Origin: Clostridia bacterium
Lineage (GTDB): Bacteria > Bacillota > Clostridia > Oscillospirales > Acutalibacteraceae
Assembly (NCBI GenBank): GCA_017520705.1
Contig: JAFXFF010000012.1
Span: 1-64,000, forward strand
Reading direction: 5' to 3'
Length of the DNA: 64,000 nt
A program made the translations under genes and the position numbers. Positions 1 through 7,876 of the stretch are shown here, piece by piece (positions within the stretch are counted from its first letter, which is position 1; every line of letters starts with the position of its first letter). The notes beneath the pieces are model-generated. The model was given only the letters and a program-made list of their open reading frames with translations, was not told where the DNA came from and did no database searches.

Positions 1-1420
1 CCACCTTGGCCGCCAGGCGGTGCACCTCCGAGAGAGGCACCTGCGTAGAGCGGGCGATAAAATCCTTCCACTCCATACAGCCCTTCTGCTTATACCCCAC
101 CGTAATCACATTACGCAGGAAGGGCAGACGACGGGCGTGGAGCGGTTTGCCCTCTTTAGTCTGCGCCAATTCGGGGCACAGCTCGGCCACGATCTCGCCG
201 TAGTGGCAATCCTTGGCGCCCTCGGTCATAATGAGGGTGTGGCTATCCGACTGGCGAAGCAGATACTCGATCTCGTGAATCTTGTAGGCGGTGTTCACCG
301 TCACCAGCACCGCACCCAACTTCACCGTCGCCCAAAAGGCGATGTACCACTGGGGCACGTTGGAGGCCCACACCGCCACGTGGGTGCCCGCCTTGACGCC
401 GCAGGAGATCAGAGCGCGGGCGCACTCGTCCACGTCGTCACGGAACTGGGCGTAAGTGCGGGTGTAATCCAAAGTCGTGTACTTAAACGCGTACTGGTCG
501 GGGAATTCCTCCACCATCCGATCCAGCACCTGAGAGAAGGTGCAGTCGATGAGGCGATTCTTCTCCCACACGTATTTACCCGTGTGGGCGCGATTCCAAT
601 ACAGAGCACTCTCGTTGCGGGAGGTGTCGCCAAACTGGCGCATATAGTGGACAAACTGGGTGAGGATGATCTCCATATCGTCCAGTTCGGGACACCACGC
701 GGGATCCCACACCAGCGAGAGGAAGCCGTCGTAGTTGACCGAGCGGAGCGCCAGCATCATGTCCTTCACCGGCAGGTCGCCCTCGCCCAACAGGCAATAT
801 TCCAGACCGCCATCCGCGGTCTTAGCGTCGCTGACGTGGACGTGGCGCACGTAGGCGCCCAAGTTCTTAATCACCTGCTCAGGGCTTTCACCGCCACCAA
901 AATAGGCGGCAGACCAGTGCCACAGCGCCGCCACGTCATCGCAGGCAAAACCGTCCAGCAGATCCCGCAGGGCGGCGGTGGAGGCAAAGAGGCCCGAGGT
1001 CTCTATCAGCAGTGTCACGCCCTGCTCCTCAGCAGCGGGCAGCACCTGCGCCACCAAGGCGGTGACACGGGCGATGGCGGCCTCTCGGTCGGCGGCGTCG
1101 GCGGCCTTCAGCCGCACGTAGGGGATGCCCAGATTGGCGGCGATGGACAGACAGCGGGTGATTTCCTCTACTGCGCGGTCGGTGGCACCCTCGGAGGCGT
1201 CACACACCGTATCGATGCAGGGGATGTCCAGCCCCTTTTCAAACAGACGGCGACGGGTAGCCGCCGCGGCGTAATCGTGGAAAGCGCCGTCCTTATCGGT
1301 AAACAGACGGTTGTAGATGTTGTGCAGTTCGATGCCCTGAAAGCGGAGATCCTCCGCCACCTCGCAAAACTGCGGGAAGGTGGGCGTATGCCAGCCTTTG
1401 GTAGAGAAGGAGAGTTTCAT
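1..1420 (-). CDS. TIM-barrel (sugar isomerase-like) / AMP-forming acyl-CoA ligase fusion, 3' end cut off
   Basis: The frame is open for 473 codons from ATG at 1420 (SD GAGGAGGCG) to the window edge, so the C-terminus is missing. Residues 1 to about 263 look like a xylose-isomerase/AP-endonuclease-2 type TIM barrel (LLIETSG, HVHVSDAK, GEGDLP). From about residue 285 the chain becomes the N-terminal part of an AMP-binding acyl-CoA synthetase (YTRTYAQFRDDV, GTHVAVWASNVPQWY, AFWATVKLGAVLVTVN). No stop or frameshift separates the two parts. The gene lies 4 bp after the LeuA-like gene and shares its T-box. From context the ligase may activate a branched-chain acid, perhaps isovalerate. The ATP-binding and catalytic-lysine motifs lie beyond the edge, so activity cannot be judged. 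The TIM barrel's role is unknown. Confidence 0.85.
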   Translation of the reverse strand, partial: MKLSFSTKGWHTPTFPQFCEVAEDLRFQGIELHNIYNRLFTDKDGAFHDYAAAATRRRLFEKGLDIPCIDTVCDASEGATDRAVEEITRCLSIAANLGIPYVRLKAADAADREAAIARVTALVAQVLPAAEEQGVTLLIETSGLFASTAALRDLLDGFACDDVAALWHWSAAYFGGGESPEQVIKNLGAYVRHVHVSDAKTADGGLEYCLLGEGDLPVKDMMLALRSVNYDGFLSLVWDPAWCPELDDMEIILTQFVHYMRQFGDTSRNESALYWNRAHTGKYVWEKNRLIDCTFSQVLDRMVEEFPDQYAFKYTTLDYTRTYAQFRDDVDECARALISCGVKAGTHVAVWASNVPQWYIAFWATVKLGAVLVTVNTAYKIHEIEYLLRQSDSHTLIMTEGAKDCHYGEIVAELCPELAQTKEGKPLHARRLPFLRNVITVGYKQKGCMEWKDFIARSTQVPLSEVHRLAAKV

Positions 1421-1424
1421 AGGG

Positions 1425-2789
1425 TTACGCCTCCTCGTAGATAATCTTATTCACAGCATTTAGATAGGCGCGCAGAGAAGCACCCGAAATATCGGTGGAG
1501 ATACCACTGCCGCCATAGACGCGACCATTGGCACGGAGCTTCACCAGCGCCTGACCGACCGCCTCTTTGCCCTCGGTAACCGCCTGAATCTGGAAATCGT
1601 CCAGCTCGTAGTGGTGACCGATGATCTGGTCGATGGCGCGAAAAGCGGCGTCGATGGGGCCGTCGCCGATACAGACCCCCTGCACCGTCTTGCCGTCCCG
1701 CTGCAGGGTAATCTGGGCAGAGGCGGAGATGATGTTGCCGGAATTGATCACGTAATTGTCCAGCGTATAGGCGGCAGGCACCTGCAACGCCACGTTGGCG
1801 ACGATGGCGTCCAACTCTTTAGCGGTGACCGTCTTTTTCTCCGCCACGCGGCAGAATTCCTCGTAGACGCGGGCGGCGTCCTCCTCGGACAGGTCATAGC
1901 CCATCTGTGCCACCGCACCCATCACCGCCTCGCGGTCATCCTTAGCGTCAAAGCGGATGCCCTCATCCGCCGCAGAAGCCACAGAGGCAGGCTTTTCGTT
2001 ACGGGCAGGATCGGTGATCCAGCCGATCTGACCCACGGTGCGGCCCAGCTCGGTGTAGCGGATGCCGCAGGCAAAGCCGTAGGTATCACCGCAATTCTGG
2101 ACCATATTCGCAAAGGTATCCAGCGCCACGCCGTCACCGCCGATGGCGGTCTTGACGCCATCCGCACCCTTTTGCACCGCCAGGATGGCAGAGGCACAGG
2201 CGAGGCCGTTTTTGTTGTCGCAAGATACAGCGAGGGGCACATTGACCTCTACCCCACCGATAAAGGCGGCGAAATCATCGGGAAGACGGGTGGCGGCGTT
2301 GTCGCACACCGCCACGCAGTCGGCACCCGCCTCAATGGCGGCGTCGATGGCCGCCTGCAGATAGCCGTCATCGGCACGGGTGGCGTCCACAGCGGCAAAT
2401 TCCACCGCCACGCCCTTCTGCTTGGCGGCAGCCACCGCCTCGCCGATCCAAGCCAGCATCTTATCCGGCTTTTTATGGCAACTGTACTCCATTCCCACGG
2501 GGGAAACAGGCAACTCGATACGGATTTGGGGCTTCGCCGCACCCTCCAGCGCCGCGGCGGCCAGCTGGATGCTCTCGGCGGTGACACCTGCCGCCACCGA
2601 CAGGGTGGCGTTCTTCACAAAAGACGCCATAGTGCGCACCAGCAGAGTGTCGGAGCGCACCTCGGTGATGGCGGGCAGTTCGATGACGTCCACTCCCAGT
2701 TTCTCCAACTGGCGAGCGATCTCAATCTTCTCCTTAAAAGTGTAGTTGCCCTGACACAAGGTCGTGTCGGCGATGCGGATGTGTTTCAT
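1425..2789 (-). CDS. LeuA-like DRE-TIM protein with LeuA regulatory domain, catalytic motifs degenerate
   Basis: 454 residues. Start chosen at ATG 2789 behind AAGGAGAG. The N-terminal half aligns with 2-isopropylmalate/homocitrate synthases (IADTTL, VEFAAVDATRADD), and the C-terminal 110 residues are a LeuA allosteric/dimerisation domain (GDGPIDAAFRAI, GGSGISTDISGASLRAYLNA). The DTTLRDGEQ motif is DTTLCQGNY here, so the substrate Arg and metal Asp are gone. The HxH metal motif (SVHCHND in LeuA) is AVSCDNK, and the GERAGN-like loop is GGDGVALD. A canonical acetyl-CoA-dependent synthase is therefore unlikely. It is first in a T-box operon, upstream of the TIM-ligase fusion. It could be a pseudoenzyme that senses an amino acid, or an aldolase-type enzyme with altered chemistry. 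Family placement is firm; function is unknown. Confidence 0.88.
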   Translation of the reverse strand: MKHIRIADTTLCQGNYTFKEKIEIARQLEKLGVDVIELPAITEVRSDTLLVRTMASFVKNATLSVAAGVTAESIQLAAAALEGAAKPQIRIELPVSPVGMEYSCHKKPDKMLAWIGEAVAAAKQKGVAVEFAAVDATRADDGYLQAAIDAAIEAGADCVAVCDNAATRLPDDFAAFIGGVEVNVPLAVSCDNKNGLACASAILAVQKGADGVKTAIGGDGVALDTFANMVQNCGDTYGFACGIRYTELGRTVGQIGWITDPARNEKPASVASAADEGIRFDAKDDREAVMGAVAQMGYDLSEEDAARVYEEFCRVAEKKTVTAKELDAIVANVALQVPAAYTLDNYVINSGNIISASAQITLQRDGKTVQGVCIGDGPIDAAFRAIDQIIGHHYELDDFQIQAVTEGKEAVGQALVKLRANGRVYGGSGISTDISGASLRAYLNAVNKIIYEEA

Positions 2790-2829
2790 ACAAACTCTCT
2801 CCTTGTCAGACCCTGTTGGCAGGTCTAAA

Positions 2830-3112
2830 AATAAAAAATCCCTAAGGCAAACAATCTGCCTCAGGGACGAAATGGTCATTCCGTGGTACCACCCTAATTA
2901 CCGCATACGCGGTCACTCTGCAAGGCTCCAACAAGCCTCCTGCCATGGTAACGGGGCAAGCCGTAGTAGTCTACTTTCGCGCGGATTTCGGTACTCTGCT
3001 CGGGAGCCAGAATCCCATTCGAATCGTACCGCCCTCCCAGCAACGGCGGCTCTCTGAAACGATCGGATGAATGAGAAATTCTCCGTCAACGCATTTAGTG
3101 TATTAAAGCGAT
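2830..3112 (-). promoter_or_regulatory. T-box leader, proposed leucine specifier (CUG)
   Basis: Read on the minus strand, the T-box core AGGGTGGTACCACGG lies at 2881-2895, followed by a terminator (CCCTGAGGCA paired with TTGCCTTAGGG, then T6) at about 2830-2870. Stem I has the AGAGAG / GTTGCTGGGAGG distal signature. Helix CTCATTC/GAATGGG and a base helix GGAG/CTCC enclose a 7-nt 3' loop ATTCTGG, so the specifier would be CTG at 3008-3010, followed by a purine. The UGGU bulge fits a tRNA with discriminator A, as in tRNA-Leu. The T-box class is certain. The codon is a hand fold. Confidence 0.9.
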
Positions 3113-3118
3113 GAAAGA

Positions 3119-3148
3119 ATTATAACACTGCCCCATCTGCTTTGTCAA
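3119..3148 (-). promoter_or_regulatory. sigma-A promoter of the LeuA-like T-box operon
   Basis: On the minus strand, TTGACA (3143-3148) and TATAAT (3119-3124) are separated by 18 bp. Transcription would begin near 3112, just before T-box Stem I. Confidence 0.85.
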
Positions 3149-3212
3149 GTGGGGCGGTGAAATTTTAATCAAAAGAATGATTCACGAATGAAATCGGAGG
3201 AACGGGAGCGGT

Positions 3213-3461
3213 TTACTCTCTTTTCTCCAACTCATTCAGGCGCTCTTCCAGCGATTTCACCCGCTTCTCAAGACCCGTTACAATTTCGACGATCACCGTG
3301 ACGAAAAAGGACAAGACCACCGCCACACCGATCTCGATCAAAATAGGATCGCCGCTTTCAAACAATCTCCAGCCCCCGAAAAACACGAACAGATAGATAA
3401 CCGCAAAGCAAAAGAGAAATACGACCGCCCATTTTAAAAGGATCTTGATTTTATCTTTCAC
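3213..3461 (-). CDS. small two-helix membrane protein with C-terminal coiled coil
   Basis: 82 residues starting with GTG at 3461, 8 nt after a strong GGAGG. Two hydrophobic helices (about residues 9-29 and 41-62) are followed by a charged heptad-like tail (LEKRVKSLEERLNELEKRE) that would lie in the cytoplasm and could form a coiled coil. It has its own promoter and is monocistronic. I recognise no family. The SD, promoter and composition argue that it is real. Confidence 0.7.
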   Translation of the reverse strand: MKDKIKILLKWAVVFLFCFAVIYLFVFFGGWRLFESGDPILIEIGVAVVLSFFVTVIVEIVTGLEKRVKSLEERLNELEKRE

Positions 3462-3497
3462 TGCTTTACCTCCGTCAAATTCTTATATGTCGATTTA

Positions 3498-3526
3498 ATT
3501 ATACTACACCTTTTCGTGTGTTGCAA
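3498..3526 (-). promoter_or_regulatory. promoter of the small membrane protein gene
   Basis: TTGCAA (3521-3526) and TATAAT (3498-3503) on the minus strand, 17 bp apart, about 40 bp upstream of the GTG start. Confidence 0.75.
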
Positions 3527-3556
3527 GCGCCCGTTTAGCCGCCACAGGCGGCGTGT

Positions 3557-3753
3557 CTTCCCCTCGAGGGGAAGGTGGCCGAGCGACAGCGAGGTCGGAT
3601 GAGGTGGTGCGGGACGTGGACATTCGCCTACGGCGAAATCCGTCGAGTTTTGCGGCGTTGCCGCAAAACTCGCACACAGCTAATATCGAAATGCCGCTCT
3701 GCGACCACCTCATCAGTCAGCCTATCGGCTGACAGCTTCCCCTCGAGGGGAAG
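3557..3753. repeat. palindromic intergenic repeat / MITE-like element
   Basis: About 197 bp bounded at both ends by the perfect palindrome CTTCCCCTCGAGGGGAAG (3557-3574 and 3736-3753). Inside are further complementary arms (GGATGAGGTGGT against ACCACCTCAT) and a central hairpin CGAGTTTTGCGGC / GCCGCAAAACTCG. There is no coding signal. The right end stops 3 bp short of the YdcF stop codon, so it may also act as that operon's 3' hairpin. The architecture is that of a small non-autonomous dispersed element. Only one copy is in the window. The gene-free stretch 3462-3756 holds only this and the promoter. Confidence 0.75.
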
Positions 3754-3756
3754 CCT

Positions 3757-4356
3757 TTATCGCATCAAATAAGATTTCACATCATCGACAAACTGATTGC
3801 CACATCTAGCAAGTTCGCCAAGAACACGATCTATTCCTTGCTCAGTCGTATGCCAATTATCCTTTGTTATGTTCAAACAATGAACCGGACATACCTTTAT
3901 CTCAACATCGGGAAAAGCCATTTGATAAAGCATAAGGCAACGTCTGGCATGAAACGCTTTGCAGACAATCAGTGCTGTTTTTATCTCAATACCACTTTCG
4001 TCAACGACTTTTCGGGACAGAAACGCATTGTCGCGAGTGTGTCCCGATTTATCTTCTCCGATTATCGCTTCTGTGGGCACACCATTCTTCACGAACACAT
4101 CGGTAAAAAACTCACAGTCGGATTGATAATCACCATCATATATTTCTGCCTTTGAACGAACGCCCGGCCACTTGTCTCGCTTAACACTAACTCCACCGGA
4201 AGGAATAAGCCACTTAGCATATCCTTGATGGTATAGTTCAGCCGCATACTCAGGCTGTTCAGGATGTGAACCTCCCGGCAGTAAGATTGCATCCACCTTT
4301 TCAGGCTCATTAGCAACAAAGATATAGTCTGAAATGTCCGAAATAATCTTATTCAT
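3757..4356 (-). CDS. YdcF/SanA-like (DUF218) protein
   Basis: 199 residues with SD GGGGAGG before ATG 4356. The DUF218 pattern is visible: a hydrophobic strand then ILLPGGS near residue 24, WLIPSGG, the GEDKSGHTRDNAFLS segment (conserved S/T-x-D-N), and ALIVCKAFHARRC. The family includes SanA, ElyC and YdcF, linked to envelope or nucleotide-like ligand functions, but this version has no N-terminal membrane anchor and is probably cytoplasmic. It is last in the VOC / GyrI-like / NUDIX operon and AT-richer than the surrounding metabolic genes. Substrate unknown. Confidence 0.8.
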   Translation of the reverse strand: MNKIISDISDYIFVANEPEKVDAILLPGGSHPEQPEYAAELYHQGYAKWLIPSGGVSVKRDKWPGVRSKAEIYDGDYQSDCEFFTDVFVKNGVPTEAIIGEDKSGHTRDNAFLSRKVVDESGIEIKTALIVCKAFHARRCLMLYQMAFPDVEIKVCPVHCLNITKDNWHTTEQGIDRVLGELARCGNQFVDDVKSYLMR

Positions 4357-4399
4357 TTTGAACCTCCCCTACGTTACTATGTTTCCTTCGGCAAAAACT

Positions 4400-4855
4400 T
4401 TATCGGTTCTGTTCAATCCATTTGTTTAACGCTTTACGAATGGGTTTTGATATATTCTCAGGGATTTCGTCAACCCGAAAGAATTTTAAAGCTTCGACCT
4501 CTCCCTCTTGGCACGTTAGGTTTCCAGAGTACTGTCTGCAAATATAAACGATATCAACATTCGACACTTCGTCTCCGTTTGGATAAGTATAGTGTGTGTC
4601 CTTTCCAGAAAATACGCCAAACAGTTCCAAGCTTTCTGCAATCAATCCCGTTTCTTCAAATAGTTCTCTTTTTGCGGCTTCTTCAACATCTTCATCCAAC
4701 TCGACGGAACCGCCTGCATATCCCCAACAATGATTATCGCTTCTAAGTTGTAATAAAACTCGGTTTTCGGAGTCCACAACAATAACGCTTGCACCAACCT
4801 GCAACAAGGGTCTGTGACCTACCACTGCTCGCAGGTCCATAATATAATTTGACAT
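4400..4855 (-). CDS. NUDIX hydrolase
   Basis: 151 residues from ATG 4855, chosen because GGAGG lies just upstream; a longer frame would overlap the previous gene. The full Nudix box is present (G-x5-E-x7-REUxEExGU, near residues 51-73: GGSVELDEDVEEAAKR then ELFEETGL), with a strand ASVIVVDSENRVLLQLRS before it. Such proteins hydrolyse nucleoside-diphosphate-linked compounds, and the substrate cannot be inferred. It sits between the GyrI-like and YdcF genes in one short-spaced operon. Confidence 0.9.
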   Translation of the reverse strand: MSNYIMDLRAVVGHRPLLQVGASVIVVDSENRVLLQLRSDNHCWGYAGGSVELDEDVEEAAKRELFEETGLIAESLELFGVFSGKDTHYTYPNGDEVSNVDIVYICRQYSGNLTCQEGEVEALKFFRVDEIPENISKPIRKALNKWIEQNR

Positions 4856-4866
4856 ATAATCCTCCG

Positions 4867-5331
4867 TCACAATTTTCTTATAGGGAAAAACATATAATTC
4901 TTTCCGCTTGACGGACACGTAAAGTCGTGTACGGCGCCCACCAAGGCGATGCTGTTTGCATTCATATATTCCAGCACATCCGAAAAGGTGCTTTCACTTT
5001 CCACCTCTGCACAAAGATACTCATAGCCGGGAATGGTCCATTTCGTCCATCCATCGGGGGCCACTGCATCATCCATACATTCCACGCCGGCAAGGTATAA
5101 CCCCTGGCTGAAGTTATCTTCCCAAGGTTGGAAAGAATGGGAACAATCGGACATGGCACCCCAAACGCCAACCAAATTGCCGTTTTCATCTTTCTTGGCG
5201 AGCGGCTGGACTTCGGCAAAATGAGAGTTGGCATCTTCCCACAATTTTTGAATAAAGCCTTGTCCATCCGATGTCGAGCCTTCTTTACCGATGACAGAAA
5301 AGGATGGCTTGACGCATTTTTCGATTTTCAT
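4867..5331 (-). CDS. GyrI-like / AraC-type effector-binding domain protein
   Basis: 154 residues from ATG 5331 (SD GGAGGGTTAGT). The sequence matches the stand-alone SOUL/GyrI-like small-molecule-binding fold: KIEKCVKPSFSVIGKEG at the start, a WEDN segment, YLAGVECMDD, WTKWTIPGYEYLCAEVES and a terminal YMFFPIRKL. No DNA-binding domain is present. Its start codon lies directly beside the stop codon of the restored VOC frame, so translation is probably coupled. A xenobiotic- or ligand-binding role is likely from the family. The ligand is unknown. Confidence 0.82.
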   Translation of the reverse strand: MKIEKCVKPSFSVIGKEGSTSDGQGFIQKLWEDANSHFAEVQPLAKKDENGNLVGVWGAMSDCSHSFQPWEDNFSQGLYLAGVECMDDAVAPDGWTKWTIPGYEYLCAEVESESTFSDVLEYMNANSIALVGAVHDFTCPSSGKNYMFFPIRKL

Positions 5332-5332
5332 A

Positions 5333-5742
5333 CTAACCCTCCAAACCTCGATTAAAAGACCCAATTTCAATCAAATTGCCTTCGGGATCGGCGATGTAGC
5401 AGGTGCGCTGTCCCCACGGCTCGGTGGTGGCTCCAATACGGGGCATGCGCCTTTCGCCACGGCGTCAGCATAGGCCAAGTCCACATCCTCAAACGTATCA
5501 ACGGACAGAGCAATCTCAAAATGGCCGTTGAATCCTTTGAGATATTCATACTTTCTGCTCGTCATCTGCTCAAAGTTCTTCCGTTCATACAGCATAAACA
5601 GCGTGCCATCCTTGACGAGATACACGTTGACGGCATCTTCACCCTCGGTGATGTCAAACCCGAGCACATCTCTGTAAAAGCGCACCATCGTGGGCATATC
5701 CTCCACGAACAAGCCAAAACCGTCCAGTTTCACCTCGGTCAC
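5333..5742 (-). pseudogene. VOC (glyoxalase/bleomycin-resistance) protein, C-terminal frameshift
   Basis: The intact frame from 5742 gives 123 residues with a good VOC N-terminal half (FGLFVEDMPTMVRFYRDVLGFD, FEIALSVDTFEDVDLAY), but after KGACPVLEP it becomes PPSRGDSAPATSP, unlike the family. Near 5443-5446 the next frame supplies the expected ending TTEPWGQRTCYIADPEGN followed by LIEIGSFNRGLEG and a stop at 5333-5335, right before the GyrI-like start. Loss of a single base in the CCACCACC run explains this. It is either a genuine inactivating frameshift or a sequencing/assembly error. The ancestral gene would be about 136 residues and first in its operon. Confidence 0.75.
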
Positions 5743-5770
5743 CTCCGACCAATTCTCATTTATTATTTTG

Positions 5771-5799
5771 ATTATACCACACGCACTCCTCTATTTCAA
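5771..5799 (-). promoter_or_regulatory. promoter of the VOC / GyrI-like / NUDIX / YdcF operon
   Basis: TTGAAA (5794-5799) and TATAAT (5771-5776) on the minus strand with a 17-bp spacer, 29 bp upstream of the VOC start. Confidence 0.8.
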
Positions 5800-5803
5800 C
5801 CAA

Positions 5804-5841
5804 CAAAAAACAGGGTATCCCCAAGGGGATACCCTGTTTTT
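5804..5841 (-). terminator. rho-independent terminator of the sugar ABC transporter operon
   Basis: CAGGGTATCCCC / GGGGATACCCTG hairpin flanked by A6 on one side and T5 on the other, so it could work in both directions. It lies just after the ATPase gene and overlaps the upstream edge of the next promoter. Confidence 0.9.
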
Positions 5842-5850
5842 ATCTCGCGC

Positions 5851-6975
5851 TTATACCAACAGATTCTTCTCGGTCTCTGCATCAAAGAAGTGCATAACCT
5901 TACCCTCAAAGGTAACGTAGATGGTGTTACCGAACACCAGAGACTTACGCTGGTCGTCCTCCAAGGTAACGGTGGGAATACGCACGATCAGCTTATCGCC
6001 GTTATCCTCAACCACGTGCAGGTGCAGCTCGCTGCCCATCATCTCGTTGACGGTGATCTTGCAGGGAATGGCCGCAGGATCGTCCTTGGTGGACAGGGTC
6101 ATATGCTCGGGACGCACGCCCAGCAGGATTTCGCCGCCCTTGATGCCGGCCTCACGCAGCATCTCGCCCTTCTTGCCGGTAACCTCGATCTTGGCACCGT
6201 AGGGAGTGACGTAGTATTTGCCGTCCTCACAGATCAAATTGGTCTTAAAGGTGTTCATCTTGGGAGCACCGATGAACTCGGCTACAAACAGGTTGATGGG
6301 CATATCGAACACTTCGGTAGGAGTGCCCACCTGCTGGATGAAGCCGTCCTTCATGATGACGATACGATCGCCCAGGGTCATAGCCTCAGTCTGATCGTGA
6401 GTCACATAGATGAAGGTGGTGTCGATCTTCTGACGCAGCAGAATGATCTCGGCGCGCATCTGGTTACGCAGCTTGGCATCCAAGTTGGACAGGGGTTCAT
6501 CCATCAGGAACACCTTGCTGTCGCGCACCATGGCACGGCCGATGGCCACACGCTGACGCTGACCGCCGGACAGAGCACGAGGCTTACGGGTCAGGTACTC
6601 GGTGATACCCAGAATCTCAGCGGCGGCGGTTACACGCTCGTACACCTCATCCTGGGGCACCTTCTTCAGGCGCAGGCTGAAGGCCATGTTCTCAAACACG
6701 GTCAGATGAGGATACAGGGCGTAGTTCTGGAACACCATGGCGATGTTACGATCACGAGGCTGGAGGTCGTTGACCACCACGCCGTCGATCTCGACGGTAC
6801 CGTCGGAAATATCCTCCAGACCGGCGATCATACGCAGGGTGGTGGACTTACCACAACCGGAGGGACCGACAAATACGATAAATTCCTTATCGGCGATATC
6901 CAGGTTAAAATCCTGGACAGCTACGGTATCCTTACCGTAGATTTTCTTTACGTTAGTCAATTTAACAGTAGCCAT
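5851..6975 (-). CDS. msmX: carbohydrate ABC transporter ATPase (MsmX/UgpC/MalK type)
   Basis: 374 residues. Walker A GPSGCGKST near residue 37, Q-loop NYALYPHLT, signature LSGGQRQRVAIGRA, Walker B VFLMDEPLSNLDAKLR and the H-loop YVTHDQTEAMT are all intact. The C-terminal OB-type regulatory domain (residues about 240-374, GVRPEHM motif) is typical of sugar importers. It energises the MalF/MalG-like permeases encoded directly upstream. Stand-alone MsmX-type ATPases often serve several importers, but here the gene closes the transporter operon before a strong terminator. Assignment of the family is firm; the symbol is by similarity only. Confidence 0.95.
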   Translation of the reverse strand: MATVKLTNVKKIYGKDTVAVQDFNLDIADKEFIVFVGPSGCGKSTTLRMIAGLEDISDGTVEIDGVVVNDLQPRDRNIAMVFQNYALYPHLTVFENMAFSLRLKKVPQDEVYERVTAAAEILGITEYLTRKPRALSGGQRQRVAIGRAMVRDSKVFLMDEPLSNLDAKLRNQMRAEIILLRQKIDTTFIYVTHDQTEAMTLGDRIVIMKDGFIQQVGTPTEVFDMPINLFVAEFIGAPKMNTFKTNLICEDGKYYVTPYGAKIEVTGKKGEMLREAGIKGGEILLGVRPEHMTLSTKDDPAAIPCKITVNEMMGSELHLHVVEDNGDKLIVRIPTVTLEDDQRKSLVFGNTIYVTFEGKVMHFFDAETEKNLLV

Positions 6976-6988
6976 AATTCTTCTCCTC

Positions 6989-7876
6989 TTATCCTTTCAC
7001 TGCGCCGCCGGTGACGCCCTCGACGTAGTACTTCTGAAGCATCAGGAAGACCAGCGTCACGGGGAGCGCCACAACTACGCCTGCGGCACAGAACATGGTA
7101 TAGTTTTCGTTAACCATCGTCTTGGACATCCACTCAAACACACCGACGGCTACGTTCATACCGGCGCTGTTCTCATGGATGATATAACTGGCCAGCATAA
7201 AGTCGCCCCAAGGAGCCATAAAGCCCATCAGAATGGTGTAAATGACGATCGGCTTGGACAGAGGCATGATCACCTTGTAGAACACCTGCCAGCGGGTGGC
7301 ACCGTCTACACGGGCAGCCTCATCAAGACTTTTCGGGATAGTGTCAAAGAAGCCCTTGGATACGTAATAACCCATACCACTGCTGGCGCAGTAGACGATG
7401 ATCAGACCCACGGGTGCCATCGCCATGGTTAAGCCCAGATCGGTGAACACCTTGTAGATCAGAATCATCGTCAAGAATCCGGGGAACATACCCAGAATCA
7501 GCATCAGGTTCATCAGACCCTTACGGCCCTTAAAACGCAGACGGGACAGGACGTAACTCATCGACAGCACAAAGAAGGTCTGCAACACAGCGGTGGCAAC
7601 ACCCATAATGGCGGTATTCTTAAACCACAGCATAAAGTCGGTCTCTTTGAACAGACGAATGTAGTTATCCCAGCCAAACTCCTTGGGCCACAAATAGCTC
7701 TGCTGCATGGCCGTCTCAACACGGAAAGATTCCAGCACAAGGCCGAAAAACGGGAACAGCCAAATGGCGGTGATCAGCACCAGAATGACGTACACGATCG
7801 TGTTGCCCAGTCGGCGGCTGGCCTTGGCTCCCATACCGGTCTTGCGGATGCGATTATCATGATTCGTCTTCATCAT
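6989..7876 (-). CDS. sugar ABC transporter permease, MalG-like
   Basis: 295 residues. The start ATG at 7876 overlaps the stop of the upstream permease gene (ATGA) and has GGAGG 7 nt before it. Six hydrophobic segments are visible, and the EAA loop EAARVDGATRWQVFYKVIMP near residue 195 marks a binding-protein-dependent permease of the MalG/CUT1 class. The membrane partner is the MalF-like protein encoded immediately upstream. The operon suggests import of malto- or galacto-oligosaccharides. The substrate is not visible in the permease itself. Confidence 0.93.
   Translation of the reverse strand: MMKTNHDNRIRKTGMGAKASRRLGNTIVYVILVLITAIWLFPFFGLVLESFRVETAMQQSYLWPKEFGWDNYIRLFKETDFMLWFKNTAIMGVATAVLQTFFVLSMSYVLSRLRFKGRKGLMNLMLILGMFPGFLTMILIYKVFTDLGLTMAMAPVGLIIVYCASSGMGYYVSKGFFDTIPKSLDEAARVDGATRWQVFYKVIMPLSKPIVIYTILMGFMAPWGDFMLASYIIHENSAGMNVAVGVFEWMSKTMVNENYTMFCAAGVVVALPVTLVFLMLQKYYVEGVTGGAVKG

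Noticed and set aside
3000..3025. Trp (TGG) or Phe (TTC) as T-box specifiers
   Set aside because: TGG and TTC occur nearby, but in the hand fold TGG (the one after GAA) falls inside the upper helix, and neither keeps the 5-nt distance to GAGC seen in all three leaders.
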